Origin: Hafnia alvei
Lineage (GTDB): Bacteria; Pseudomonadota; Gammaproteobacteria; Enterobacterales; Enterobacteriaceae
Assembly (NCBI RefSeq): GCF_964063325.1
Contig: NZ_OZ061315.1
Coordinates: 310,001 to 374,000, forward strand
Direction of reading: 5' to 3'
DNA length: 64,000 bases
Shown here piece by piece: positions 1-11,999 of the stretch (position 1 is its first letter; the number at the start of each line of letters is the position of its first letter). Made by a program: the position numbers and the translations under genes. Below the pieces are notes generated by a model. That model made no database searches, had not been told where the DNA came from, and saw only the letters and a list, made by a program, of their open reading frames with translations.

Positions 1-1135
<1,135 letters not shown>

Positions 1136-1273
1136 CCTAAAGATAGCGTTAAGTGCAGTGTCCACACAGATTGTCTGATGAAATTAATGAGCAAGAGCAC
1201 CTGTTGATGTTGTGAGTTTTAAGACTCATGCTGATACGAAACGAGAAAGCGCAAGCTTTGTCGGTATTTTCGT

Positions 1274-1349
1274 GTCCCCATCGTCTAGAGGCCTAGGACA
1301 CTGCCCTTTCACGGCTGTAACAGGGGTTCGAATCCCCTTGGGGACGCCA
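1274..1349 (+). tRNA. gltV: tRNA-Glu (anticodon TTC) in the 16S-23S spacer
   Basis: A 76-nt cloverleaf with acceptor stem gtcccc/ggggac, an anticodon loop holding TTC, a T-arm ggttcgaatcc and an encoded CCA end. It is the single spacer tRNA of this operon, as in the E. coli rrnB/C/E/G class, and is co-transcribed and processed with the rRNAs. The symbol gltV follows E. coli rrnE and is a positional guess. Confidence 0.97.
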
Positions 1350-1422
1350 TTCCGATAATGAGTGAAAGACATTATCACCTGAATATCTTAAAGATGACTT
1401 TATTAAGTCGTGTTTAAGATAT

Positions 1423-1434
1423 TGCTCTTTAACA
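1423..1434 (+). promoter_or_regulatory. boxA antitermination element before 23S
   Basis: The motif tgctctttaaca matches the conserved rRNA boxA bound by NusB/NusE during antitermination. It lies in the spacer between tRNA-Glu and 23S, where enterobacterial rrn operons carry a second boxA. The assignment rests on motif match and position. Confidence 0.8.
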
Positions 1435-1586
1435 ATCTGGAACAAGCTGAAATTTGAAAGCTTAAGCAACTGTGAGACACACTGACACAGTTTGCATTAA
1501 GCAGTCTCTCAATTTTTTGCAATCTTGAATGCTGTCTTGAACCGGTTCGTAACCGTGTTCACTAAAAAGACACCTTCGGGTTGTGA

Positions 1587-4495
<2,909 letters not shown>

Positions 4496-4613
4496 ACAAC
4501 ACCGAAGGTGTTTTAAGACGCAGAGACGCGAAAACACAAAGAGTAGGCTTGTGAACAGATTGGTTTGTATGGCTAGCTGTAGAAATACAGAGAGCGGTAC
4601 AAATAACAGAATA

Positions 4614-4733
4614 TGCCTGGCGGCGATAGCGCGGTGGTCCCACCTGACCCCATGCCGAACTCAGAAGTGAAACGCCGTAGCGCCGATGGTAGTGTGGGGT
4701 CTCCCCATGCGAGAGTAGGGAACTGCCAGGCTC
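4614..4733 (+). rRNA. rrf: 5S ribosomal RNA, first copy
   Basis: A 120-nt 5S rRNA beginning tgcctggcggc and ending gaactgccaggctc, with the internal gaactcagaagtgaaacgcc block. It follows 23S by about 118 nt. A second, nearly identical copy lies downstream after tRNA-Thr. Confidence 0.98.
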
Positions 4734-4745
4734 CAAATTAGTTGT

Positions 4746-4821
4746 GCTGATATGGCTCAGTTGGTAGAGCGCACCCTTGGTAAGGGTGAGGTCCCCAGTT
4801 CGACTCTGGGTATCAGCACCA
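4746..4821 (+). tRNA. thrV: tRNA-Thr (anticodon GGT), distal rrn tRNA
   Basis: A 76-nt tRNA with acceptor stem gctgata/tatcagc, a GGT anticodon and an encoded CCA end. It lies between two 5S genes, the arrangement of E. coli rrnD (rrfD-thrV-rrfF). It is only 12 nt after the first 5S and so is almost certainly part of the same transcript. Confidence 0.97.
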
Positions 4822-4858
4822 CTCTTATTAGTGGTTAATGTTCGGCTTAAAAAGAATT

Positions 4859-4978
4859 TGTCTGGCGGCAACAGCGCGGTGGTCCCACCTGACCCCATGC
4901 CGAACTCAGAAGTGAAACGCCGTAGCGCCGATGGTAGTGTGGGGTCTCCCCATGCGAGAGTAGGGAACTGCCAGACTT
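4859..4978 (+). rRNA. rrf: 5S ribosomal RNA, second copy
   Basis: A second 120-nt 5S rRNA that differs from the first copy at only a few bases near both ends and around position 12-15. It closes the operon and is followed immediately by an intrinsic terminator. Duplicate 5S genes flanking tRNA-Thr are typical of an rrnD-type tail. Confidence 0.97.
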
Positions 4979-4993
4979 TAAATAAAACGAATA

Positions 4994-5018
4994 GGCCATC
5001 CGAAAGGATGGCCTTTTT
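4994..5018 (+). terminator. Intrinsic terminator of the rRNA operon
   Basis: Perfect 8-bp stem ggccatcc/ggatggcc with a GAAA tetraloop followed by five T. It lies 15 nt after the second 5S gene and is the likely first rrn terminator. Confidence 0.9.
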
Positions 5019-5111
5019 GTTTTGTTTGAATTTTGTCGGTAAGCGTCTCGATAGAGTAGGACAACATGGTCGGGAACGATGTTGAACAACGCAAAGCGTT
5101 GGCCCGAAGGG

Positions 5112-5189
5112 CGCTGGGCAGGAAGCCCAGCGTAAACTGCTAGGCTTTAAATCAAGTAAAGAACCTCAGTCGAAAGACTGGGGTTTTTT
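5112..5189 (+). terminator. Second rrn terminator region
   Basis: Two further hairpins lie between the rRNA operon and yjaA. The first is an 8-bp stem cgctgggc/gcccagcg (5112-5132) without a T-tract. The second is an 8-bp stem cctcagtc/gactgggg with a GAAA loop followed by six T (5164-5189), resembling the E. coli rrn T1 terminator. The rest of 5019-5317 holds no gene that I can see; the yjaA promoter must lie in 5190-5300. Confidence 0.85.
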
Positions 5190-5317
5190 GCTTTTATAAA
5201 TCCCAAAATAACCTTAAAGGTTGCCCGCCTTAGCTAAATTCAATCGTAAGTTTTATTTTTTCTCTCACCCTGTATCCTGCATTTTTAGCGCAGGCTTAAT
5301 AAGCAAGGATATGCTGT

Positions 5318-5746
5318 ATGGCTCTCATCTATGTTCAAATTCGTAAAAATAAAATGACGGTGCGTAACGTTGATACACAGCGGGAAGTGTCAGGTTCCGC
5401 GGCATTTACGACAGAGCGTTTACTCGTTGGTAACTTCTTTGAGGCAGAGAAGCTAGTACGTGAGCTCAGCAGCCAAGTAATGTCTAGAACCAACAAATTC
5501 CTTAGTCGCCCAGGCCTACTTTCTAGCCTACTTCGTATATTGTTTCCTGGCCTATACTGCGATTTATTAGTACATGCGTTTGAAATGAATCATGGAGGAT
5601 TATCACAGGTTGAAGAACGTGTATTAAAAGAGATAACCGCTAGGTTTGCTTTTGTTAACAATGGATTAGTTGTATTTTCCAGCGATAGGACAATGAGCGA
5701 CACGGAGGCTAGAGAGGTATTTGATCAGCGGCAAGATATGGAGTGA
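5318..5746 (+). CDS. yjaA: YjaA-family stress-associated protein
   Basis: A 142-aa soluble protein without signal peptide or membrane segments. Its N-terminus (MALIYVQIRKNKMTVRN) and the segment EMNHGGLSQVEERVLKEI resemble E. coli YjaA (127 aa, linked to stress and biofilm phenotypes, biochemical role unknown). It is about 15 aa longer than the E. coli protein. The start is supported by AAGGA eight bases upstream. Its position directly after an rRNA operon matches E. coli rrnE-yjaA, which supports the family call. Several leucine codons (cta, tta) suggest lower codon adaptation than its neighbours. The function is not established. Confidence 0.82.
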   Translation: MALIYVQIRKNKMTVRNVDTQREVSGSAAFTTERLLVGNFFEAEKLVRELSSQVMSRTNKFLSRPGLLSSLLRILFPGLYCDLLVHAFEMNHGGLSQVEERVLKEITARFAFVNNGLVVFSSDRTMSDTEAREVFDQRQDME

Positions 5747-5755
5747 TTTTGATAA

Positions 5756-5775
5756 TAGGGCTCCGAAGAGCCCTA
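5756..5775. terminator. Hairpin between convergent yjaA and actP
   Basis: Perfect 8-bp stem tagggctc/gagcccta with loop cgaa in the 34-bp gap between the convergent stop codons. There is no strong T-tract on either side, so it is a weak bidirectional terminator at best. Confidence 0.6.
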
Positions 5776-5780
5776 ATAGA

Positions 5781-7439
5781 TTAATGAGACGTGCCCTGTG
5801 AGATCCCTACACCCGTTTGTGAGCGCACAAACTGTGAGTAGAAACGTCCGCGTTCTTGCACTGCAGCTTCTGAATTATCCGTGATAGAAAATAGCCATGT
5901 CCCAATAAAAGCGGCGGCCATTGAGAATAACGCCGGATATTCATAGGGATAGATTGGAGCAGCATGGCCGAGCACTTTGACCCAAATCGTTGGCCCCAAA
6001 ATCATCAGTATCACCGCGGTCAACAGACCTAACCAGCCTCCGACCATCGCACCTCTTGTAGTGAGCTTTGACCAATACATTGAAAGGATAAGTATTGGGA
6101 AGTTACAGCTAGCGGCAATAGAAAATGCTAAGCCGACCATGAAGGCGATATTTTGATTCTCGAACAAAATACCTAAACCAATAGCCACAAGTCCAAGCAC
6201 CAATACGGTGATTTTTGAGACTTTCAGCTCATCACGTTCGGTTGCTGTACCTTGTTTAAATACGTTGGCATAGAGATCATGAGATACCGCAGATGCTCCG
6301 GCTAGCGTCAGTCCTGCAACTACCGCCAGAATAGTGGCAAAGGCGACTGCAGAGATGAAACCAAGGAAGAAACTTCCTCCTACAGCATCGGCTAAGTGAA
6401 CCGCTGCCATGTTGGTACCACCGATCAGTGCGCCTGCTGCATCTTTAAAGGCAGGATTCGAGCCGACTAATACGATAGCGCCAAAACCGATGATGAAGGT
6501 TAGAAAATAGAAGTACCCCATAAAACCGGTGGCATAGAACACGCTCTTACGAGCCTCTTTCGCATCGCTAACGGTAAAGAAACGCATCAAAATATGAGGC
6601 AAACCTGCGGTGCCGAACATCAAGGCTAAGCCAAGAGACAATGCACTGATGGGATCCGAAACCAATCCGCCGGGTCGCATAATCGCGGGGCCTTTGGGAT
6701 TAACTTCCATCGCTTGATTGAACAGCGTGTTGAAGCTGAAACCGACTGATTTCATCACCATGATGGCCATGAAAGATGCGCCAGCCAGTAGTAGAACTGC
6801 CTTAATGATTTGTACCCAGGTTGTCGCCAGCATGCCGCCAAAGAGTACATACATCACCATAAGCACACCGACTAAAACGACGGCGACATGGTAGTTCAGG
6901 CCAAACAGCAGCTCGATAAGCTTTCCGGCACCCACCATTTGTGCAATCAAATAGAGGGCAACAACCACCAGCGATCCACAGGCTGAAAGTGTTCTAATCG
7001 GTTTTTGTTTAAGACGATAAGAAGCCACATCGGCAAAGGTATAACGCCCTAAATTACGCAGGCGTTCTGCAACCAGAAACAGCATGATTGGCCAGCCAAC
7101 TAAGAAGCCTAAAGAGTAAATCAGTCCATCATAGCCAGAGGTATAAACCAGCGCGGAAATACCTAAGAAGGATGCGGCTGACATGAAGTCACCCGCCATA
7201 GCGAGGCCATTTTGCAAGCCGGTAATGTTGCCACCCGCGGTGTAATAGTCCTTACGCGAACGAGTACGTTTGGAGGCCCAATAGGTGATGTAAAGCGTCG
7301 CGCCAACAAATATGACAAACATAATGATGGCTTGAATGTTTAGCGGCTGTCTTTCAACTGCGCCCGTAATGGCGTCGGCGGCATGACCGGAGAAAGGCAG
7401 TATTGCTAAAAATAACGGGGTTAAAAGGCGAGATTTCAT
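5781..7439 (-). CDS. actP: Acetate/glycolate:cation symporter ActP
   Basis: A 552-aa sodium:solute symporter family (SSS) permease, near the 549 aa of E. coli ActP. The N-terminus carries a signal-like hydrophobic stretch (MKSRLLTPLFLAILPFSGHAADA). About 13 further transmembrane segments follow, with the family-typical segment YYTAGGNITGLQNGLAMAGD near residues 66-85. The protein imports acetate at low concentration for assimilation by Acs. It is the last gene of acs-yjcH-actP: its ATG overlaps the yjcH stop by four bases (ATGA), which indicates translational coupling. Confidence 0.96.
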   Translation of the reverse strand: MKSRLLTPLFLAILPFSGHAADAITGAVERQPLNIQAIIMFVIFVGATLYITYWASKRTRSRKDYYTAGGNITGLQNGLAMAGDFMSAASFLGISALVYTSGYDGLIYSLGFLVGWPIMLFLVAERLRNLGRYTFADVASYRLKQKPIRTLSACGSLVVVALYLIAQMVGAGKLIELLFGLNYHVAVVLVGVLMVMYVLFGGMLATTWVQIIKAVLLLAGASFMAIMVMKSVGFSFNTLFNQAMEVNPKGPAIMRPGGLVSDPISALSLGLALMFGTAGLPHILMRFFTVSDAKEARKSVFYATGFMGYFYFLTFIIGFGAIVLVGSNPAFKDAAGALIGGTNMAAVHLADAVGGSFFLGFISAVAFATILAVVAGLTLAGASAVSHDLYANVFKQGTATERDELKVSKITVLVLGLVAIGLGILFENQNIAFMVGLAFSIAASCNFPILILSMYWSKLTTRGAMVGGWLGLLTAVILMILGPTIWVKVLGHAAPIYPYEYPALFSMAAAFIGTWLFSITDNSEAAVQERGRFYSQFVRSQTGVGISQGTSH

Positions 7440-7747
7440 TGCTCAACCTCCTGCAATAATTGATGGTTGAGACGATCAAACTCGCCGTTTGCCCGAATAA
7501 CATAGATACCAGTTAACAGGAAAGAAACCACAATCAAGCCTATACCGATAGGGATCCCACGGGTTACGCTAGAACCTTCAGATATCGGTGTCCCTAGCCA
7601 GCCGGGCGCAAAAGCGATGAGTAGGATAAAGCCGAAATACAGGATCATCATTATCCATGAAAGTGTCCAAGCGAATCTTTCACGTTTTTGCACCAGTTCC
7701 TTGAAGCGCGGGTTATTTTCAATCCTTTGATAAATGGCATCATTCAT
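7436..7747 (-). CDS. yjcH: DUF485 inner-membrane protein YjcH
   Basis: A 103-aa protein with two transmembrane helices (about residues 22-45 and 62-85), matching the YjcH/DUF485 family found with ActP. It may assist the permease, but its role is unproven. I chose the internal ATG at 7747 over an upstream in-frame ATG (7831) because AGGAG lies eight bases before it and MNDAIYQRIENNP fits the family N-terminus. It is the middle gene of the acetate operon, 124 bp after acs. Confidence 0.92.
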   Translation of the reverse strand: MNDAIYQRIENNPRFKELVQKRERFAWTLSWIMMILYFGFILLIAFAPGWLGTPISEGSSVTRGIPIGIGLIVVSFLLTGIYVIRANGEFDRLNHQLLQEVEQ

Positions 7748-7871
7748 CAGAGCGACTCCTAGTAAGGCATTGATTGAATAAAAGCTGCCCCGTGGGCATA
7801 GCCTTTTGAGGGGATATGCCCATGAAGTCAACTCGTTGCCGCGCTCAGGCGGCGACAGGTCATACGACTAA

Positions 7872-9830
7872 TTAAGATGAAACTTCCATTGATTGTTTTT
7901 CTTCTAACAACTTCTCGACAACGCCCGGATCTGCCAGCGTTGAGGTATCCCCCAAGTTGCTGGTATCACCGGCGGCAATCTTGCGTAGAATGCGGCGCAT
8001 AATTTTCCCAGAACGGGTTTTAGGTAGTGCATCAGTCCAGTGCAAAATATCCGGCGTGGCTATCGGGCCAATCTCTTTACGCACCCAGTTGCGCACTTCG
8101 GTATAGAGCTCTGGCGTTGGCTCTTCTCCGTGATTGAGCGTGATGTAAGCGTAGATCGCCTGTCCTTTAATATTATGCGGAACGCCGACCACCGCAGCCT
8201 CTGCGATCTTTGGATGAGAGACGAGAGCCGACTCAATTTCAGCTGTTCCCAAACGGTGTCCTGAAACGTTGAGCACGTCATCAACGCGTCCGGTGATCCA
8301 GTAGTACCCATCTTCATCTCGACGTGCACCATCCCCACTGAAATACATGCCCTTAAAGGTGGAGAAATAGGTTTGCTCATAGCGGTCATGATCGCCGAAT
8401 AATGTGCGAGCCTGACCCGGCCATGAATCAACCATAACCAGATTGCCTTCGCAGGCACCTTCTTGCGGTACGCCGCTGTTATCCACCAATGCAGGTTGTA
8501 CACCAAAGAAAGGCAGCGTTGCGGAACCTGCTTTAAGCTCGGTGGCTCCCGGTAGCGGTGTGATCATGAAACCACCGGTTTCGGTCTGCCACCAAGTGTC
8601 CATAATCGGGCATTTCCCATTACCGATTTTGTTGAAGTACCATTCCCATGCTTCTGGGTTAATAGGTTCGCCCACCGACCCCATGATGCGTAAAGAGGTG
8701 CGCTGTGTGCCTTCGGTTGCTTTGTCGCCTTCCGCCATCAATGCGCGAATTGCGGTCGGCGCAGTGTATAGAATGTTTACCTGATGCTTATCCACGACCT
8801 GTGATAAACGGTTTACGCCGGGATAGTTAGGTACGCCTTCAAACATCAACGTAATCGCACCGTTCGCAAGCGGGCCGTACAGCAGATAGCTATGACCAGT
8901 GACCCAACCCACATCGGCGGTGCACCAATAGATATCGCCAGGATGATAGTCAAAGACATATTTGAACGTGGTTGCGGCGTAAACCAAATAGCCACCGGTA
9001 GTATGCAACACGCCCTTAGGCTTACCGGTTGAACCAGAGGTATATAAAATGAATAGCGGATCTTCGGCATTCATTTCTTCGGCTGGACAATTAGCATCAA
9101 CCTGCTCAATCAGGTCATGCCACCAGAAATCGCGCTTCTCATTCCATTCCCCCTGCTTGCCAGTGCGTTTGAAGACCACCACGTGTTCAACGCTTTTAAC
9201 ATTTGGGTTTTTCAGTGCGTCATCGACGTTTTTCTTGAGTGGAATAGGGCGGCCTGCACGCAGGCCTTCATCGGCGGTAATCACCACCTTTGAATTGGAA
9301 TCGATAATGCGTCCTGCAACGGCCTCTGGAGAGAAACCACCAAAAATCACGGAATGGATGGCACCAATGCGTGCGCATGCAAGCATCGCCACCGCCGCTT
9401 CAACCACCATCGGCATATAGATGGCGACTACATCGCCTTTTTTCACGCCGAGCTTTTTAAGCACGTTGCCGAAACGACAGACATCGTGATGCAGTTCGCG
9501 ATAGGTAACCGTTTTGCTTTCCTGCGGGTTATCACCTTCCCAGATGATCGCCGTTTGGTTGCCGCGCTCTTCTAAATGGCGGTCAAGGCAGTTAGCTGCC
9601 AAGTTCAAGGTGCCGTCTTCAAACCAGCGAATGCTGATATGTCCGGGATCGAATGAAGTATTTTTTACTTTGCTATAGGGCTTCATCCAATCAACAATTT
9701 TTCCGTACTCGGCCCAAAAACCATCGGGGTCACTAACTGAACGTTGATAGAGTTCACGGTACATCTGTGGATTAATCAGGGTATGTTCTGCAATGTTTGC
9801 AGGAATCGAATGTTTATGGATCTGGCTCAT
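7872..9830 (-). CDS. acs: Acetyl-coenzyme A synthetase
   Basis: A 652-aa AMP-forming acetate:CoA ligase, the same length as the E. coli enzyme. It converts acetate, ATP and CoA to acetyl-CoA in the cytoplasm and is the high-affinity route for acetate assimilation. The adenylation motif YTSGSTGKPKG is near residue 264, and PKTRSGKIMRR near residue 605-615 contains the catalytic lysine that Pat acetylates. The start has a strong AGGAGG six bases upstream. It is the promoter-proximal gene of acs-yjcH-actP and is divergent from gltP. In E. coli acs is CRP-dependent; I see only a weak CRP-like half-site at 9909-9924 upstream. Confidence 0.98.
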   Translation of the reverse strand: MSQIHKHSIPANIAEHTLINPQMYRELYQRSVSDPDGFWAEYGKIVDWMKPYSKVKNTSFDPGHISIRWFEDGTLNLAANCLDRHLEERGNQTAIIWEGDNPQESKTVTYRELHHDVCRFGNVLKKLGVKKGDVVAIYMPMVVEAAVAMLACARIGAIHSVIFGGFSPEAVAGRIIDSNSKVVITADEGLRAGRPIPLKKNVDDALKNPNVKSVEHVVVFKRTGKQGEWNEKRDFWWHDLIEQVDANCPAEEMNAEDPLFILYTSGSTGKPKGVLHTTGGYLVYAATTFKYVFDYHPGDIYWCTADVGWVTGHSYLLYGPLANGAITLMFEGVPNYPGVNRLSQVVDKHQVNILYTAPTAIRALMAEGDKATEGTQRTSLRIMGSVGEPINPEAWEWYFNKIGNGKCPIMDTWWQTETGGFMITPLPGATELKAGSATLPFFGVQPALVDNSGVPQEGACEGNLVMVDSWPGQARTLFGDHDRYEQTYFSTFKGMYFSGDGARRDEDGYYWITGRVDDVLNVSGHRLGTAEIESALVSHPKIAEAAVVGVPHNIKGQAIYAYITLNHGEEPTPELYTEVRNWVRKEIGPIATPDILHWTDALPKTRSGKIMRRILRKIAAGDTSNLGDTSTLADPGVVEKLLEEKQSMEVSS

Positions 9831-10189
9831 CGTTATCCTCCTTGCGGATGTTAATATTATGTCAATATAAGGTTAAATCTGTTTTGCGCGCTCTATTTGT
9901 GTCTTTTTTGCGCGATTGATCACGCAATAAAAATATTGATATCTAGCAAGGCGATAGAGAGAAGAGTGGGCTTAGTATTTGCTCATCTAAGATTGATAAA
10001 TGGAGTGGTGCTCAATTATAAGAAAATGAATGAAATTACGTGGGGTAACAATATATCCGCTAATAATCGAGGCATAAGAAAATAAAGAGAAGAATCTATT
10101 ATTAGAATTATCAGAGAATAGAAAATAGGGTGTGATAAGTTTATTTTTTCTCCATATTAAAGATAATGAGGTAGGAATATATCTATGAC

Positions 10190-10206
10190 TGCACCATGAT
10201 GGTGCA
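10190..10206. promoter_or_regulatory. Perfect NtrC-type binding palindrome
   Basis: The 17-bp sequence TGCACCATGATGGTGCA is perfectly palindromic apart from its central base. It matches the NtrC consensus TGCACCA-N3-TGGTGCA found at glnA and other nitrogen-regulated promoters. It lies 363 bp upstream of gltP and 360 bp upstream of acs, so either gene could be the target. Only one full site is apparent, whereas strong NtrC enhancers often have two. The match is seen directly; the regulatory role is inferred. Confidence 0.65.
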
Positions 10207-10410
10207 TAATACCTCGCTATCTATCGACTAATTATTCGTTTCAGCTCAAAATTATACTAAAACATATGCATAATTAATCGCACGGATATGCACGTGTGTT
10301 TTGTGTTGTATTGATTTAATATTTTCTTTTATAACAATTGGTTATTTGTGATTTTATTTTAGAGGAAGTCTATTCTGACGCGGTTTCAGCGTACATTCCG
10401 ATTTAATATT

Positions 10411-10424
10411 GGCTTGCGGAAAGC
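10411..10424 (+). promoter_or_regulatory. Candidate sigma-54 promoter core (weak)
   Basis: The sequence has the invariant GG-N10-GC spacing (TGGCTTG-N4-AAGCC), about 205 bp downstream of the NtrC-type site and 145 bp before gltP. The -24 half matches reasonably; the -12 half keeps only GC. It is listed because of its position relative to the NtrC site and could well be chance. Confidence 0.25.
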
Positions 10425-10568
10425 CCGTGCAAAATGGTACAGAATATAGGTCACGGTTGGACAGGTCGTGATAGGAACGAGGTCAATCCTTTAGACTATA
10501 AAACTACATCTGCAGATAAATATAAGAAGCTGGGTAGGCTCTATTATAATTGAGGAACATTTTCTGGA

Positions 10569-11873
10569 ATGAAAAAATTTAAGTTTACGCTCGCTTGGCA
10601 AATCGTCGCTGCATTAATTTTGGGTATTATTGTTGGCGCTGTTTTGCACAATCAGGAAGAGTCTCGCGTTTGGCTGGTGAATAATATTCTGAGCCCTGCT
10701 GGTGATATCTTTATTCGTTTGATCAAGATGATTGTTATCCCGATAGTGATTTCGACACTTATCGTGGGTATCGCTGGCGTTGGTGACGCCAAAAAACTAG
10801 GCCGTATCGGTCTTAAAACCATTATTTACTTCGAAGTGATCACCACGGTGGCGATTATCGTGGGGATTACGCTGGCGAACGTCTTCCAACCGGGGCACGG
10901 CATTGATATGTCAACGCTAGCCACCGTCGACATTTCGCAATACGAAAAGACGACAGAACAGGTGCAAAGCGGTTCGCACAGTCTGGTTTCGACCATTCTG
11001 GCGCTGATCCCTTCCAACCTATTTGCGTCGATGGCCAAAGGCGATATTTTGCCAATCATCTTCTTTTCAGTGCTGTTTGGTCTGGGCTTGTCTTCGCTGC
11101 CAAAAGAGACCAAAGAGCCACTGCTGAAGGTGTTCAAAGCCGTTTCGGAAAGCATGTTTAAAGTGACCCATATGATTATGCGCTACGCGCCTATCGGGGT
11201 ATTTGGCCTGATTTCTGTGACCGTCGCGAACTTTGGTTTTGCGTCTTTGGTACCGCTCGCCAAGCTGGTTGTGCTGGTTTACTTTGCAATTATCTTCTTT
11301 GCATTAGTCGTTTTGGGCTCGGTCGCCAAACTGTGTAAGTTCAGCATCTGGACCTTAATTAAGATCCTCAAAGATGAGCTGATTTTGGCTTATTCCACTG
11401 CGAGTTCCGAAACGGTATTGCCGCGAATTATTGAGAAGATGGAAGCCTACGGTGCACCAAAATCTATCACTAGCTTCGTGGTACCAACCGGCTACTCGTT
11501 TAATCTGGATGGCTCTACGCTTTATCAAAGTATTGCGGCTATTTTCATTGCACAGCTGTACGGCATTGAGTTGTCTATCGGCCAAGAAATCGTTTTAGTA
11601 CTGACGTTAATGGTGACCTCTAAAGGTATTGCCGGTGTGCCAGGCGTTTCATTTGTGGTGCTATTGGCTACGCTCGGCAGCGTGGGTATACCGTTAGAAG
11701 GTTTGGCGTTCATTGCCGGTGTTGACCGTATTCTGGATATGGCACGTACTGCGCTAAACGTAGTGGGTAATGCTTTAGCGGTACTGGTAATTGCTAAATG
11801 GGAACACCAGTTCGATCGTAAAAAAGCCAAGGCTTATGAAGCGAATATGTTAGTAAAGGCTGAGCAAGCCTAA
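10569..11873 (+). CDS. gltP: Glutamate/aspartate:proton symporter GltP
   Basis: A 434-aa DAACS family transporter, close to E. coli GltP (437 aa). It takes up L-glutamate and L-aspartate with protons through the inner membrane. About eight transmembrane helices and two re-entrant loops are expected. The serine-rich hairpin STASSETVLPRI (near residue 277) and the substrate-site segment PTGYSFNLDGSTLYQ (near 306) are present. GAGGAA lies 11 bases before the ATG. A 17-bp NtrC-type palindrome upstream raises the possibility of nitrogen control, which would differ from E. coli as I know it. The gene is monocistronic and ends before a GC-rich inverted repeat. Confidence 0.95.
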   Translation: MKKFKFTLAWQIVAALILGIIVGAVLHNQEESRVWLVNNILSPAGDIFIRLIKMIVIPIVISTLIVGIAGVGDAKKLGRIGLKTIIYFEVITTVAIIVGITLANVFQPGHGIDMSTLATVDISQYEKTTEQVQSGSHSLVSTILALIPSNLFASMAKGDILPIIFFSVLFGLGLSSLPKETKEPLLKVFKAVSESMFKVTHMIMRYAPIGVFGLISVTVANFGFASLVPLAKLVVLVYFAIIFFALVVLGSVAKLCKFSIWTLIKILKDELILAYSTASSETVLPRIIEKMEAYGAPKSITSFVVPTGYSFNLDGSTLYQSIAAIFIAQLYGIELSIGQEIVLVLTLMVTSKGIAGVPGVSFVVLLATLGSVGIPLEGLAFIAGVDRILDMARTALNVVGNALAVLVIAKWEHQFDRKKAKAYEANMLVKAEQA

Positions 11874-11948
11874 ACGTCACACTCGATCTGCTTCTCTCCT
11901 TACTGAGGCAGAGCAAATAGCTCACAGGTTTAAGATTAGCTCGAACTG

Positions 11949-11984
11949 CCCCTCCCCCTGCAAAGGGGGAGGCTGGGTGGGGGT
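11949..11984. repeat. GC-rich dispersed inverted repeat, copy A
   Basis: The core is cctccccctgcaaagggggagg (9-bp stem), followed by ctgggtgggggtc. Related copies occur at 22978-23012 (inverted), 44779-44813 and, weakly, 25477-25496. It lies between the convergent gltP and dhaR genes and may act as a terminator or mRNA stabiliser. Confidence 0.75.
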
Positions 11985-11999
11985 CTTAACCTGACCACA

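Larger units (their letters stand above)
9831..10568. other. 738-bp divergent acs/gltP regulatory region
   Basis: This AT-rich stretch has no convincing gene; the small reading frame at 9897-10085 lacks a usable ribosome binding site and any recognisable product. It must hold the promoters of both acs and gltP. Visible signals are a weak CRP-like site reading CGTGA-N6-GCGCA on the minus strand (9909-9924), a perfect NtrC-type palindrome (10190-10206) and a weak sigma-54-like element (10411-10424). In E. coli the nrfABCDEFG operon lies between these two genes; nothing of it remains here that I can recognise. Confidence 0.7.

Noticed and set aside
9897..10085. A 62-codon reading frame in the acs-gltP spacer
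   Set aside because: AT-rich sequence gives long frames by chance; there is no recognisable motif and the frame runs through the acs promoter region.
10545..10550. Perfect TATAAT before gltP
   Set aside because: It lies 19-24 bases before the ATG, overlapping the ribosome binding site region, and has no -35 partner. A transcript from it would lack room for ribosome loading.
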